Positions 1 to 5,217 of a stretch of DNA of 9,962 nucleotides are shown here, in pieces. Position 1 is the stretch's first letter. Each line of letters begins with the position of its first letter. The position numbers and the translations under genes were made by a program. The notes under the pieces were generated by a model. The model was not told the origin of the DNA, ran no database searches, and was given only the letters and a program-made list of their open reading frames with translations. The stretch spans positions 1 through 9,962 of the forward strand of contig DCHX01000002.1 in assembly GCA_002315685.1 (NCBI GenBank). Direction: 5' to 3'. This DNA comes from Ruminococcaceae bacterium UBA1741. GTDB lineage: Bacteria > Bacillota > Clostridia > Oscillospirales > Acutalibacteraceae.

Positions 1-22
1 GTGTGCAACAAAAGTTACACAC
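1..22. repeat. Short hairpin at window edge
   Basis: Bases 1-9 (GTGTGCAAC) pair with 14-22 (GTTACACAC) with one mismatch around an AAAA loop. There is no T tract on the + strand, so it is not a convincing terminator. It may be the tail of a structure that begins before the window. No coding sequence is recognisable in 1-48. Confidence 0.35.
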
Positions 23-48
23 ACCGAAAAACGCATAACTCTCATTGC

Positions 49-160
49 TGCGACACAAGTTTCGACCTAAACCAAGGATGCGAAAATAGAGCATGCATTT
101 TTACCAAAAGATAAAAATAACACCCATTGATTTAGGTAAAAACTATTAACTTGTGTCGCA
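49..160. repeat. 112-bp element with 13-bp perfect inverted ends
   Basis: TGCGACACAAGTT (49-61) is the exact reverse complement of 148-160. Just inside, ACCTAAA (65-71) pairs with TTTAGGT (131-137), so the two arms can form a long interrupted stem enclosing an AT-rich middle. No ORF is present. The layout suggests a small non-autonomous mobile element (MITE-like) or a large structured RNA/DNA arm. No target-site duplication is obvious, so the mobile interpretation is inference; the inverted repeats themselves are seen directly. Confidence 0.5.
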
Positions 161-214
161 AGGCTATTGTAACATATAACTTGTTCAAAGTAAAGAAAAA
201 TTATTATGCAATAT

Positions 215-374
215 CGTAGGGGACGATGCCCACATCGTCCCGACAAAATACGGTGAAATTGTAGAAAAATATATTAAATCAACAAACGGTATTGACAGGT
301 ATGTTATTATGCCGAATCATATACATATTATAATAAAAAATGAAAGCGGGACGATGTGGGCATCGTCCCCTACG
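215..374. mobile_element. MITE-like element with 28-bp perfect inverted ends and transposase relic
   Basis: The 28 bases at 215-242 are exactly the reverse complement of 347-374. Each end is itself a hairpin: GGGACGATG (220-228) pairs with CATCGTCCC (233-241) over a CCCA loop, and the right copy does the same at 348-356 and 361-369. The outer edge reads CGTAGGGGAC on the left and CCCCTACG on the right, a common look for bacterial REP sequences. Between the arms lies a short reading frame matching the core of a REP-associated tyrosine transposase. This is best read as an internally deleted, non-autonomous derivative of a RAYT/REP element. Whether it still moves cannot be told from one copy. 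Confidence 0.7.
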
Positions 375-395
375 GCGAATAAAAAATTCCGTTAA
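243..395 (+). pseudogene. Fragment of a REP-associated Y1/IS200-like transposase (RAYT)
   Basis: The frame opens with TKYGEIVEKYIKS, continues through NGIDRYVIMPNHIHIIIKN and ends ...SSPTANKKFR at a TAA (393-395). The run VIMPNHIHIII carries the HUH (His-x-His) metal-binding motif typical of Y1 transposases, and YGEIVEKYI matches the stretch that usually precedes it. A full protein of this family has about 60 more residues on the N-terminal side and a C-terminal region holding the catalytic tyrosine; both are missing. There is no start codon with an SD site; the frame runs in from the left inverted repeat. The right REP hairpin is read in frame as coding sequence, so the hairpin may once have been part of the gene. 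A non-functional relic is by far the likeliest state. Confidence 0.65.
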
Positions 396-448
396 TTCTT
401 AATTCTTAATTCTAAATTCTGAATTCTTAATTCTAATTCTCAATTCCG
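391..448. repeat. TTAATTC-type heptamer array, first block
   Basis: Degenerate tandem copies of a 7-mer (TTAATTC and variants such as TAAATTC, TGAATTC, TCAATTC) follow directly on the tail of the element at 215-374. The same heptamer recurs at 500-548 and, in both orientations, at 4942-5217. No coding potential. Confidence 0.6.
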
Positions 449-456
449 CATTAAAC

Positions 457-507
457 GGCAGGAGCAAGCCCCTGCCCTACGGCGAGCCAAAAAATCCCCG
501 TTAATTC
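457..507. repeat. Second REP-like hairpin with shared tail
   Basis: GGCAGGAGC (457-465) pairs with GCCCCTGCC (468-476) with one mismatch. It is followed by CCCTACGGCGA (475-485), an exact match to 368-378 after the first element, and then by an A-run and GTTAATTC (500-507), again as after the first element (391-398). Two different hairpins thus carry the same downstream tail, which argues for a repeat family built as hairpin + CCCTACGGCGA + A-run + TTAATTC array. Confidence 0.6.
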
Positions 508-548
508 CCAATTCCGAATTCCCAATTCCCAATTCTTAATTCTTAATT
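500..548. repeat. TTAATTC-type heptamer array, second block
   Basis: Tandem seven-base units, here partly varied to CCAATTC and CGAATTC before returning to TTAATTC. Sits between the second REP-like hairpin and the 50-odd bases leading to the gene at 606. Nothing else is seen in 549-590 beyond a possible weak promoter (TTGTCC at 552-557 and TATTAT at 573-578, only 15 bp apart). Confidence 0.55.
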
Positions 549-605
549 TATTTGTCCTCGCTTGTCGCATTTTATTATTGCAAAATTTAAGAAAAGGAGG
601 TAAAA

Positions 606-1112
606 ATGAAACCGTATTCTTTTGTTAAATTAAATAAGGCAATAATAAACGACGATATTTTTAAGAACGAAAAACGACTTAAATTTTATATATGGCTTTT
701 ATGCAAAGCAACATATAAAGAGTCGGATATTTTTGTCGGGAACGTCCTTGTCCATTTGAATAAAGGAGAACTGATTTTCGGGCTTAACTCGGCAAGCAGT
801 GAACTCGGTATAAGCATCAGAAGTTTAAGATGTTCATTAGAGGCACTCAAAAGGGCAAACAAAATAGCAGTCAAAACGACAAACAAATTTTCCGTTATAA
901 CCCTTTTGGATAAAGAGATTTATTCGTGGTCGCCGCCGCCGAGCGTCATACAAAACGACATAGACAACGGCACCCAAAACGACAACAATAAAGAATATAT
1001 AGAAAACAAGAATAATAGACGCTATTATACGCGCACGCCGAAAAAAATAAAATACGCCTATGCCGGATATGACCTTGATTTATATGAAAAAATGCTTAAT
1101 GAGCAGGACTGA
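606..1112 (+). CDS. Orphan helix-turn-helix protein resembling phage replisome organisers
   Basis: The 168-residue protein begins MKPYSFVKLN behind a strong AAAGGAGG (593-600) five bases upstream. Residues 1-45 (FVKLNKAIINDDIF, then FYIWLLCKATYK) resemble the N-terminal winged-helix part of phage replication proteins. Residues 54-100 contain GELIFGLNSASSELGISIRS followed by a second helix and KTTNKFSVITLLDK, a pattern typical of phage replisome-organiser/DnaD-like HTH proteins, where the last strand of the wing reads TTNKFSVIT. Residues 115-135 form an Asn/Asp-rich linker, followed by a basic stretch and a tail YAGYDLDLYEKMLNEQD that looks like a short docking peptide. No integrase, capsid or other phage gene lies nearby. 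ATA codons and low GC set it apart from the chaperone genes, hinting at a phage origin. It ends 21 bases before the CtsR box; no terminator is seen between it and grpE. Family assignment is from pattern memory; function is unproven. Confidence 0.6.
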   Translation: MKPYSFVKLNKAIINDDIFKNEKRLKFYIWLLCKATYKESDIFVGNVLVHLNKGELIFGLNSASSELGISIRSLRCSLEALKRANKIAVKTTNKFSVITLLDKEIYSWSPPPSVIQNDIDNGTQNDNNKEYIENKNNRRYYTRTPKKIKYAYAGYDLDLYEKMLNEQD

Positions 1113-1133
1113 AAACAGCTATTAAAAATTAAA

Positions 1134-1150
1134 GGTCAGAGAAAGTCAAA
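1134..1150 (+). promoter_or_regulatory. CtsR operator upstream of grpE
   Basis: GGTCAGAGAAAGTCAAA matches the known CtsR heptad repeat RGTCAAANANRGTCAAA at every defined position except one (G for A at position 6). It lies 19 bases upstream of the grpE -35 box. A further half site in reverse orientation, TTGACT, coincides with the -35 box. CtsR represses clp and, in some Firmicutes, dnaK operons until heat stress; repression of this operon by CtsR is inferred. Confidence 0.7.
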
Positions 1151-1154
1151 AAAT

Positions 1155-1184
1155 TTTTTCAAAAATCTCTTGACTTTTGAAAAA
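1155..1184. repeat. 10-bp inverted repeat flanking the grpE -35 box
   Basis: TTTTTCAAAA (1155-1164) is the exact reverse complement of TTTTGAAAAA (1175-1184); the 10-base centre contains the TTGAC of the -35 element. Could be an additional operator or a chance AT-rich palindrome. Confidence 0.4.
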
Positions 1185-1197
1185 GAGTGCATATAAT
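1170..1197 (+). promoter_or_regulatory. Sigma-A promoter of grpE-dnaK-dnaJ
   Basis: TTGACT (1170-1175), 16-base spacer, TATAAT (1192-1197). Start of transcription is expected near 1204, giving a leader of about 40 bases. This also rules out any translation start upstream of about 1204 for grpE. Confidence 0.8.
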
Positions 1198-1229
1198 AGT
1201 AATCAATGGAAAAAAATTACCTTTACAAA

Positions 1230-1236
1230 GAGGAGG
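1230..1236 (+). promoter_or_regulatory. Ribosome binding site that fixes the grpE TTG start
   Basis: GAGGAGG seven bases before TTG at 1244. It is the only strong SD in the region downstream of the promoter and therefore selects the TTG over the in-frame GTG at 1187, which lies inside the promoter. Confidence 0.75.
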
Positions 1237-1243
1237 TATAAAA

Positions 1244-1819
1244 TTGGCTGACGAAAAGAAAACCGCTTGTGAGGGCGAAGAATCGGAAGTTGATAAGGCT
1301 TGTGATAAAAAAGAAAGCGCCCCGCAAAAGACCGACAGGAAGAAATGTCAAAAGAAGGACAGTGAGCTTGAAAAGGTCAAAAGTGAAATTGAAAAGCTTA
1401 AAGCCGAGCTTGAAAGCAAATCCGACCTGCTTGCCCGTACGGCGGCGGAGTTTGATAACTTCAAAAAGCGTACCGAGCGTGAAAAGCAGGGTGTTGCGGA
1501 ATACGCAAAGGCCTCGCTTATCAAAAAGCTTTTGCCTGTTGTTGACAATATCGACCGTGCGAACGGTGCCGACAAAGACAGTCCCGATTACATTAAGGGT
1601 ATAGAGATGATAGTAAAACAGTTTAATTCTCTTGCCGACACTTTGGAAATCGAGACAATAGGCGAAATAGGCGATGCGTTTGACCCTAACTTCCACGAGG
1701 CCGTTATGCACATTGAGGATGAAAATTTCGGCGAGAACGAAATTGCCGAGGTTTTGCAAAAAGGCTACAAGCTGGGGGATACTGTTATCAGACCTGCTAT
1801 GGTAAAGGTAGCAAATTAA
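1244..1819 (+). CDS. grpE: GrpE, nucleotide exchange factor for DnaK
   Basis: GrpE releases ADP from DnaK so that substrate can leave; it works as a cytosolic dimer. The 191-residue product has an acidic/basic disordered tail (1-37), a long heptad coiled coil (about 38-66, SELEKVKSEIEKLKAELESK), the conserved ARTAAEFDNFKKRTERE stretch (65-80), KKLLPVVDNIDRA (94-106), and the C-terminal beta domain with FDPNFHEAV (146-154) and GYKLGDTVIRPAMVKVA near the end, all GrpE hallmarks. The start is TTG at 1244, chosen from GAGGAGG seven bases upstream and from the position of the promoter. The tail holds three cysteines (C9, C20, C35), unusual for GrpE. It is the first gene of the operon; dnaK follows after 34 bases. 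No hrcA precedes it, unlike the common hrcA-grpE-dnaK-dnaJ order of Firmicutes. Confidence 0.95.
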   Translation: MADEKKTACEGEESEVDKACDKKESAPQKTDRKKCQKKDSELEKVKSEIEKLKAELESKSDLLARTAAEFDNFKKRTEREKQGVAEYAKASLIKKLLPVVDNIDRANGADKDSPDYIKGIEMIVKQFNSLADTLEIETIGEIGDAFDPNFHEAVMHIEDENFGENEIAEVLQKGYKLGDTVIRPAMVKVAN

Positions 1820-1853
1820 AGATTATTTTCATTTATTATAAGGAGAAATTATT

Positions 1854-3707
1854 ATGGGAAAAATTATCGGTATTGATTTAGGTACTACAAACTCTTGCGT
1901 TGCTGTTATGGAGGGTGGCGAGCCCGTTGTAATCGCAAACGCAGAAGGTTCAAGAACAACACCGTCTGTTGTTGCTTTTTCAAAGACGGGAGAGAGAATG
2001 GTAGGTCAGGTTGCAAAGCGCCAAGCTATCACAAACCCCGAAAGAACAATTAGCTCTATCAAGAGAGAAATGGGTACGGATTATAAGGTATCTATTGATG
2101 ACAAGCAATACACACCGCAGGAAATTTCCGCTATTATTTTGCAGAAATTAAAGGCTGATGCCGAAAGCTATTTGGGTACAACCGTTTCCGAGGCGGTTAT
2201 TACCGTTCCGGCTTACTTTACGGATGCACAGCGTCAGGCTACAAAGGATGCCGGTAAAATCGCAGGTCTTGAAGTAAAGAGAATTATCAACGAGCCGACT
2301 GCCGCTGCTTTGGCTTACAGTATTGATAAGGAAGACGACCAAAAGGTTATGGTTTATGACCTTGGCGGCGGTACATTCGATGTATCGGTTATCGAAATGG
2401 GCGACGGCGTTCAAGAAGTTCTTGCTACCGCAGGTAACAACCGTTTGGGCGGCGACGACTTTGATAAGAGAGTTATGGACTATATCGTTTCTACCTTTAA
2501 GGCAGAGCAGGGTATCGACCTATCAAACGATAAGATGGCTATGCAAAGGGTTAAAGAGGCTGCCGAAAAGGCAAAAATCGACCTTTCGGGTATGACTACT
2601 GCCGACATTAACCTCCCCTTTATTACTGCTGACTCTACCGGTCCTAAGCACTTTGAAACAACCCTTACCCGTGCTAAATTCAATGAGCTTACCGCTGATT
2701 TGGTTGAGGCTACTATGGGACCCGTTCGCCAAGCACTTTCGGACTCCGGTCTTGACAAGAGCGAAATCGGTAAGGTTTTAATGGTAGGCGGTTCTTCAAG
2801 AATTCCTGCCGTTCAAGAGGCTGTTAAAAACTTTATGGGCAGTGAGCCGTTTAAGGGCATCAACCCTGACGAATGTGTTGCTATCGGCGCTTCGTTGCAA
2901 GGCGGTGTTTTAGGCGGAGATGTTAAGGGACTTTTGCTTCTTGATGTTACACCGCTATCCCTCGGTATCGAAACAATGGGCGGTGTTTCTACAAAGGTAA
3001 TCGAAAGAAATACTACCATTCCTACTAAAAAGAGCCAAATCTTCTCTACCGCCGCTGACGGTCAGACCTCGGTTGAGGTTCATGTGTTACAGGGCGAAAG
3101 AGAATTTGCAAAGGACAACAAAACTCTCGGCGTGTTCCACCTTGACGGTATTGCTCCTGCTCCCCGCGGTATTCCTCAAATTGAGGTTACCTTTGATATT
3201 GATGCCAACGGTATCGTTCATGTATCCGCAAAGGATTTAGGTACGGGCAAGGAAAACAATATCACCATTACTTCTAATACAAATATGTCAAAGGAAGATA
3301 TTGATAAGGCGGTTAAGGAAGCCGAAAGCTATGCTGCCGAGGACAAAAAGCGCCGTGAGGCCGTTGATGTCAGAAACAATGCCGACCAGATGATTTATCA
3401 AACCGAAAAGACTATTACCGATTTGGGCGATAAGTTGTCTGCTGATGAAAAGGCAAAGATTGAAACCGCAAAGGATGCTCTTAAAGAGGCACTTAAAGGC
3501 GAGGATATTGATGCTATTAAGGCAAAGCAAGAGGAGCTTCAAAAAGAGCTTTACGCAATAAGCGAAAAGGTTTATAAGGCGGCGCAGGAGGCACAAGGCG
3601 CAAACGGCGGTGCACAGGGCGCTCCTAACGCAGACCAAGGTGCAGGTGCCAACGGCGACAATGTTTACGAAGCCGACTTTACAGATGTTGACGACAACAA
3701 GCAGTAA
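1854..3707 (+). CDS. dnaK: DnaK, Hsp70 chaperone
   Basis: ATP-driven chaperone that binds exposed hydrophobic segments, with GrpE and DnaJ as partners, in the cytosol. The 617 residues match the Gram-positive form. Phosphate-binding motifs are IGIDLGTTNSC (5-15), VYDLGGGTFDVS (167-178, with T174) and VMVGGSSRIP-type LMVGGSSRIPAV (309-320); the catalytic lysine is K70 in SIKREMG. The interdomain linker is KGLLLLDVTPLSLGIET (358-374), where the usual KDVLLLD reads KGLLLLD. The substrate domain runs to about 475, followed by the helical lid and a Gly/Ala/Asn/Gln-rich tail (580-602) ending EADFTDVDDNKQ. AGGAG at 1841-1845 lies eight bases before the ATG. A hairpin at 3721-3740 separates it from dnaJ. 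It is the only gene of the operon with an ATG start. Confidence 0.98.
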   Translation: MGKIIGIDLGTTNSCVAVMEGGEPVVIANAEGSRTTPSVVAFSKTGERMVGQVAKRQAITNPERTISSIKREMGTDYKVSIDDKQYTPQEISAIILQKLKADAESYLGTTVSEAVITVPAYFTDAQRQATKDAGKIAGLEVKRIINEPTAAALAYSIDKEDDQKVMVYDLGGGTFDVSVIEMGDGVQEVLATAGNNRLGGDDFDKRVMDYIVSTFKAEQGIDLSNDKMAMQRVKEAAEKAKIDLSGMTTADINLPFITADSTGPKHFETTLTRAKFNELTADLVEATMGPVRQALSDSGLDKSEIGKVLMVGGSSRIPAVQEAVKNFMGSEPFKGINPDECVAIGASLQGGVLGGDVKGLLLLDVTPLSLGIETMGGVSTKVIERNTTIPTKKSQIFSTAADGQTSVEVHVLQGEREFAKDNKTLGVFHLDGIAPAPRGIPQIEVTFDIDANGIVHVSAKDLGTGKENNITITSNTNMSKEDIDKAVKEAESYAAEDKKRREAVDVRNNADQMIYQTEKTITDLGDKLSADEKAKIETAKDALKEALKGEDIDAIKAKQEELQKELYAISEKVYKAAQEAQGANGGAQGAPNADQGAGANGDNVYEADFTDVDDNKQ

Positions 3708-3720
3708 TTGAATATTAAAT

Positions 3721-3740
3721 AGGGTGGCTGTTGCCACTCT
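3721..3740 (+). other. Hairpin between dnaK and dnaJ
   Basis: AGGGTGGC (3721-3728) pairs with GCCACTCT (3733-3740) over a TGTT loop, with one G-U pair. No proper T tract follows (ATTGCCGTTT), so it is more likely an mRNA-stability or partial-termination element than a full terminator. It could keep DnaK in excess over DnaJ; this is inference. Confidence 0.55.
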
Positions 3741-3778
3741 ATTGCCGTTTACATATTTATTTGTAGGAGAAATCTATT

Positions 3779-4939
3779 TTGGCTGACAAGAGAGATTATT
3801 ATGAAGTTTTAGGTGTCGATAAGTCGGTAGGCGACGACGACCTTAAAAAAGCGTACAGAAAAGCCGCAAAAAAATATCACCCCGATTTGCATCCGGGCGA
3901 TAAAGAGGCGGAAAAGAATTTCAAAGAGGTAAACGAGGCGTACGAGGTTTTGTCCGATAAGGAAAAGCGTGCCCGTTACGACCAATTCGGCCACGCAGGT
4001 GTGGACCCTAACTTCGGTGCGGGTGGCGGCGGAAGTGGCTTCGGCGGTTTCGGCGGATTCGGCGATTTCGGGGATTTAGGCGATATATTCGGCTCTTTCT
4101 TCGGCGGCGGATTCGGCGGCGGACGACAGCGCGACCCGAATGCACCAAGACGGGGAAATGACACCTCGGCCGCACTAAACCTTTCGTTTGAAGAAGCCGC
4201 AAAGGGCTGTAAGAAAAAGGTTAAGGTTACAAAAATCGACAACTGTACGGATTGTGGCGGTACGGGTTGCCAAAAGGGTAGCTCGGCTAAATCCTGCCCT
4301 GTTTGTCATGGCTCGGGACATGTAGCCTCGGTTCAGCGCACCCCATTCGGTCAAATTCAAACCCAAACCGTTTGTAATAACTGCCACGGCAGTGGTAAGA
4401 TTATTGATAATCCTTGCCATACTTGTGCCGGTAAGGGCAGAATAAGGCATACTGTCGAAAAGGAAATAGAGGTACCCGCAGGTATTGATGACGGACAGAT
4501 TTTGTCGGTTAGAGGCGGGGGAGATGCAGGTGTAAACGGCGGTCCCTCAGGCGACCTTAGGGTTAGCGTCAATGTAAGACCGCACCCGATTTTTGAGCGT
4601 GACGGATTTGATGTGTTCTGCGAAATTCCGATTACCTTTACCGAGGCGGCTCTCGGTGCCGAGATTACGGTGCCTACCCTTGACGGCAAAGTGAAATTCC
4701 AAATCCACGAGGGCACACAGCCGGGCGACGAGTTTAAGCTAAGAGGCAAGGGTATTCAGCGCCTTAATTATATAGGTAAGGGCGACCAGTATGTTAAAAT
4801 TACCGTTGAGGTGCCGAAGGAATTATCAAAAGAACAAAAGCAAAAGCTTAAAGATTTTGATAATGCCACAAGCGACAAGAACTACAAAAAGCGCAAGTCG
4901 TTTTTCGAAAAAGCAAAGGACTTTTTCGGGGAAGGGTAG
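3779..4939 (+). CDS. dnaJ: DnaJ, Hsp40 co-chaperone
   Basis: DnaJ captures unfolded protein and stimulates ATP hydrolysis by DnaK. The 386-residue product is a type I DnaJ with all domains: J domain (1-70) with HPD at 34-36, a Gly/Phe-rich region (about 78-125), a zinc domain with four CxxCxGxG repeats (C156-C159, C173-C176, C199-C202, C213-C216), and the C-terminal substrate-binding and dimerisation domain (GGGDAG at 247-252, GDLRVSVNVRPHPIFERDG at 258-276). Translation starts at TTG (3779), nine bases after AGGAG (3765-3769); the start context TTGGCTGA is the same as in grpE. It ends the chaperone operon: a heptamer array starts a few bases after the stop and an intrinsic terminator follows at 4981. 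Confidence 0.97.
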   Translation: MADKRDYYEVLGVDKSVGDDDLKKAYRKAAKKYHPDLHPGDKEAEKNFKEVNEAYEVLSDKEKRARYDQFGHAGVDPNFGAGGGGSGFGGFGGFGDFGDLGDIFGSFFGGGFGGGRQRDPNAPRRGNDTSAALNLSFEEAAKGCKKKVKVTKIDNCTDCGGTGCQKGSSAKSCPVCHGSGHVASVQRTPFGQIQTQTVCNNCHGSGKIIDNPCHTCAGKGRIRHTVEKEIEVPAGIDDGQILSVRGGGDAGVNGGPSGDLRVSVNVRPHPIFERDGFDVFCEIPITFTEAALGAEITVPTLDGKVKFQIHEGTQPGDEFKLRGKGIQRLNYIGKGDQYVKITVEVPKELSKEQKQKLKDFDNATSDKNYKKRKSFFEKAKDFFGEG

Positions 4940-4948
4940 GAAATTCAG

Positions 4949-4980
4949 AATTAAGAATTAAGAATTAAGAATTAAGAATT
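4949..4980. repeat. Perfect AATTAAG heptamer array (4.6 copies)
   Basis: Four exact copies of AATTAAG plus AATT, starting nine bases after the dnaJ stop and running directly into the terminator stem. It is the reverse complement of the TTAATTC/AATTCTT unit seen elsewhere in the window. Confidence 0.75.
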
Positions 4981-5009
4981 GGGCGAACATTGTTCGCCCA
5001 TTATTTTTT
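4981..5009 (+). terminator. Intrinsic terminator after dnaJ
   Basis: GGGCGAAC (4981-4988), ATT loop, GTTCGCCC (4992-4999), then ATTATTTTTT. An eight-base-pair GC-rich stem with a T tract ends the chaperone operon. On the other strand the stem is followed by AATTCTTAATTC, a poor T tract, so it may stop cotJ transcripts only weakly. Confidence 0.85.
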
Positions 5010-5010
5010 A

Positions 5011-5217
5011 CAATTTATCATTCATAATTTTTAATTTAATTCAATTCTCAAATCATAATTAAAAATTCTTAATTTAATTCAATTCTCAAATCATAATTAA
5101 AAATTCATAATTTAATTCAATTCATAATTCTTAATTCTAAATTCTTAATTCAATTCATAATTCTTAATTCTGAATTCTTAATTTAATTCATAATTCTTAA
5201 TTCTTAATTCTTAATTC
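5011..5217. repeat. AT-rich nested tandem-repeat block between dnaJ and cotJC
   Basis: Built of AATTCTT/TTAATTC-like units with higher-order duplications. A 38-base unit is repeated exactly in tandem (5031-5068 and 5069-5106). A 32-base unit recurs with a 33-base period and one mismatch (5119-5150 and 5152-5183). The block ends with three perfect AATTCTT copies (5192-5212), and its last unit overlaps the cotJC stop codon (5216-5218). No gene or RNA is recognisable in these roughly 200 bases. Confidence 0.8.

Noticed and set aside
1..605. Intact upstream protein-coding gene
   Set aside because: Apart from the transposase fragment at 243-395, no frame has both a start with SD and a recognisable protein.
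1167..1193. Possible CIRCE element because GAGTGC occurs at 1185
   Set aside because: The left half TTAGCACTC is absent at the required nine-base distance, and only six bases of the right half match.
1187..1243. GTG start for grpE at 1187
   Set aside because: It lies in the promoter spacer, upstream of the expected transcript start, and has no SD; the TTG at 1244 has GAGGAGG.
3288..3737. 149-codon minus-strand frame opposite the dnaK 3' end
   Set aside because: Composition is that of a shadow of the lid-domain codons; no SD and no family resemblance.
4942..5217. CRISPR array
   Set aside because: Repeats are 7-, 33- and 38-base tandem units without unique spacers, and no cas genes are present.
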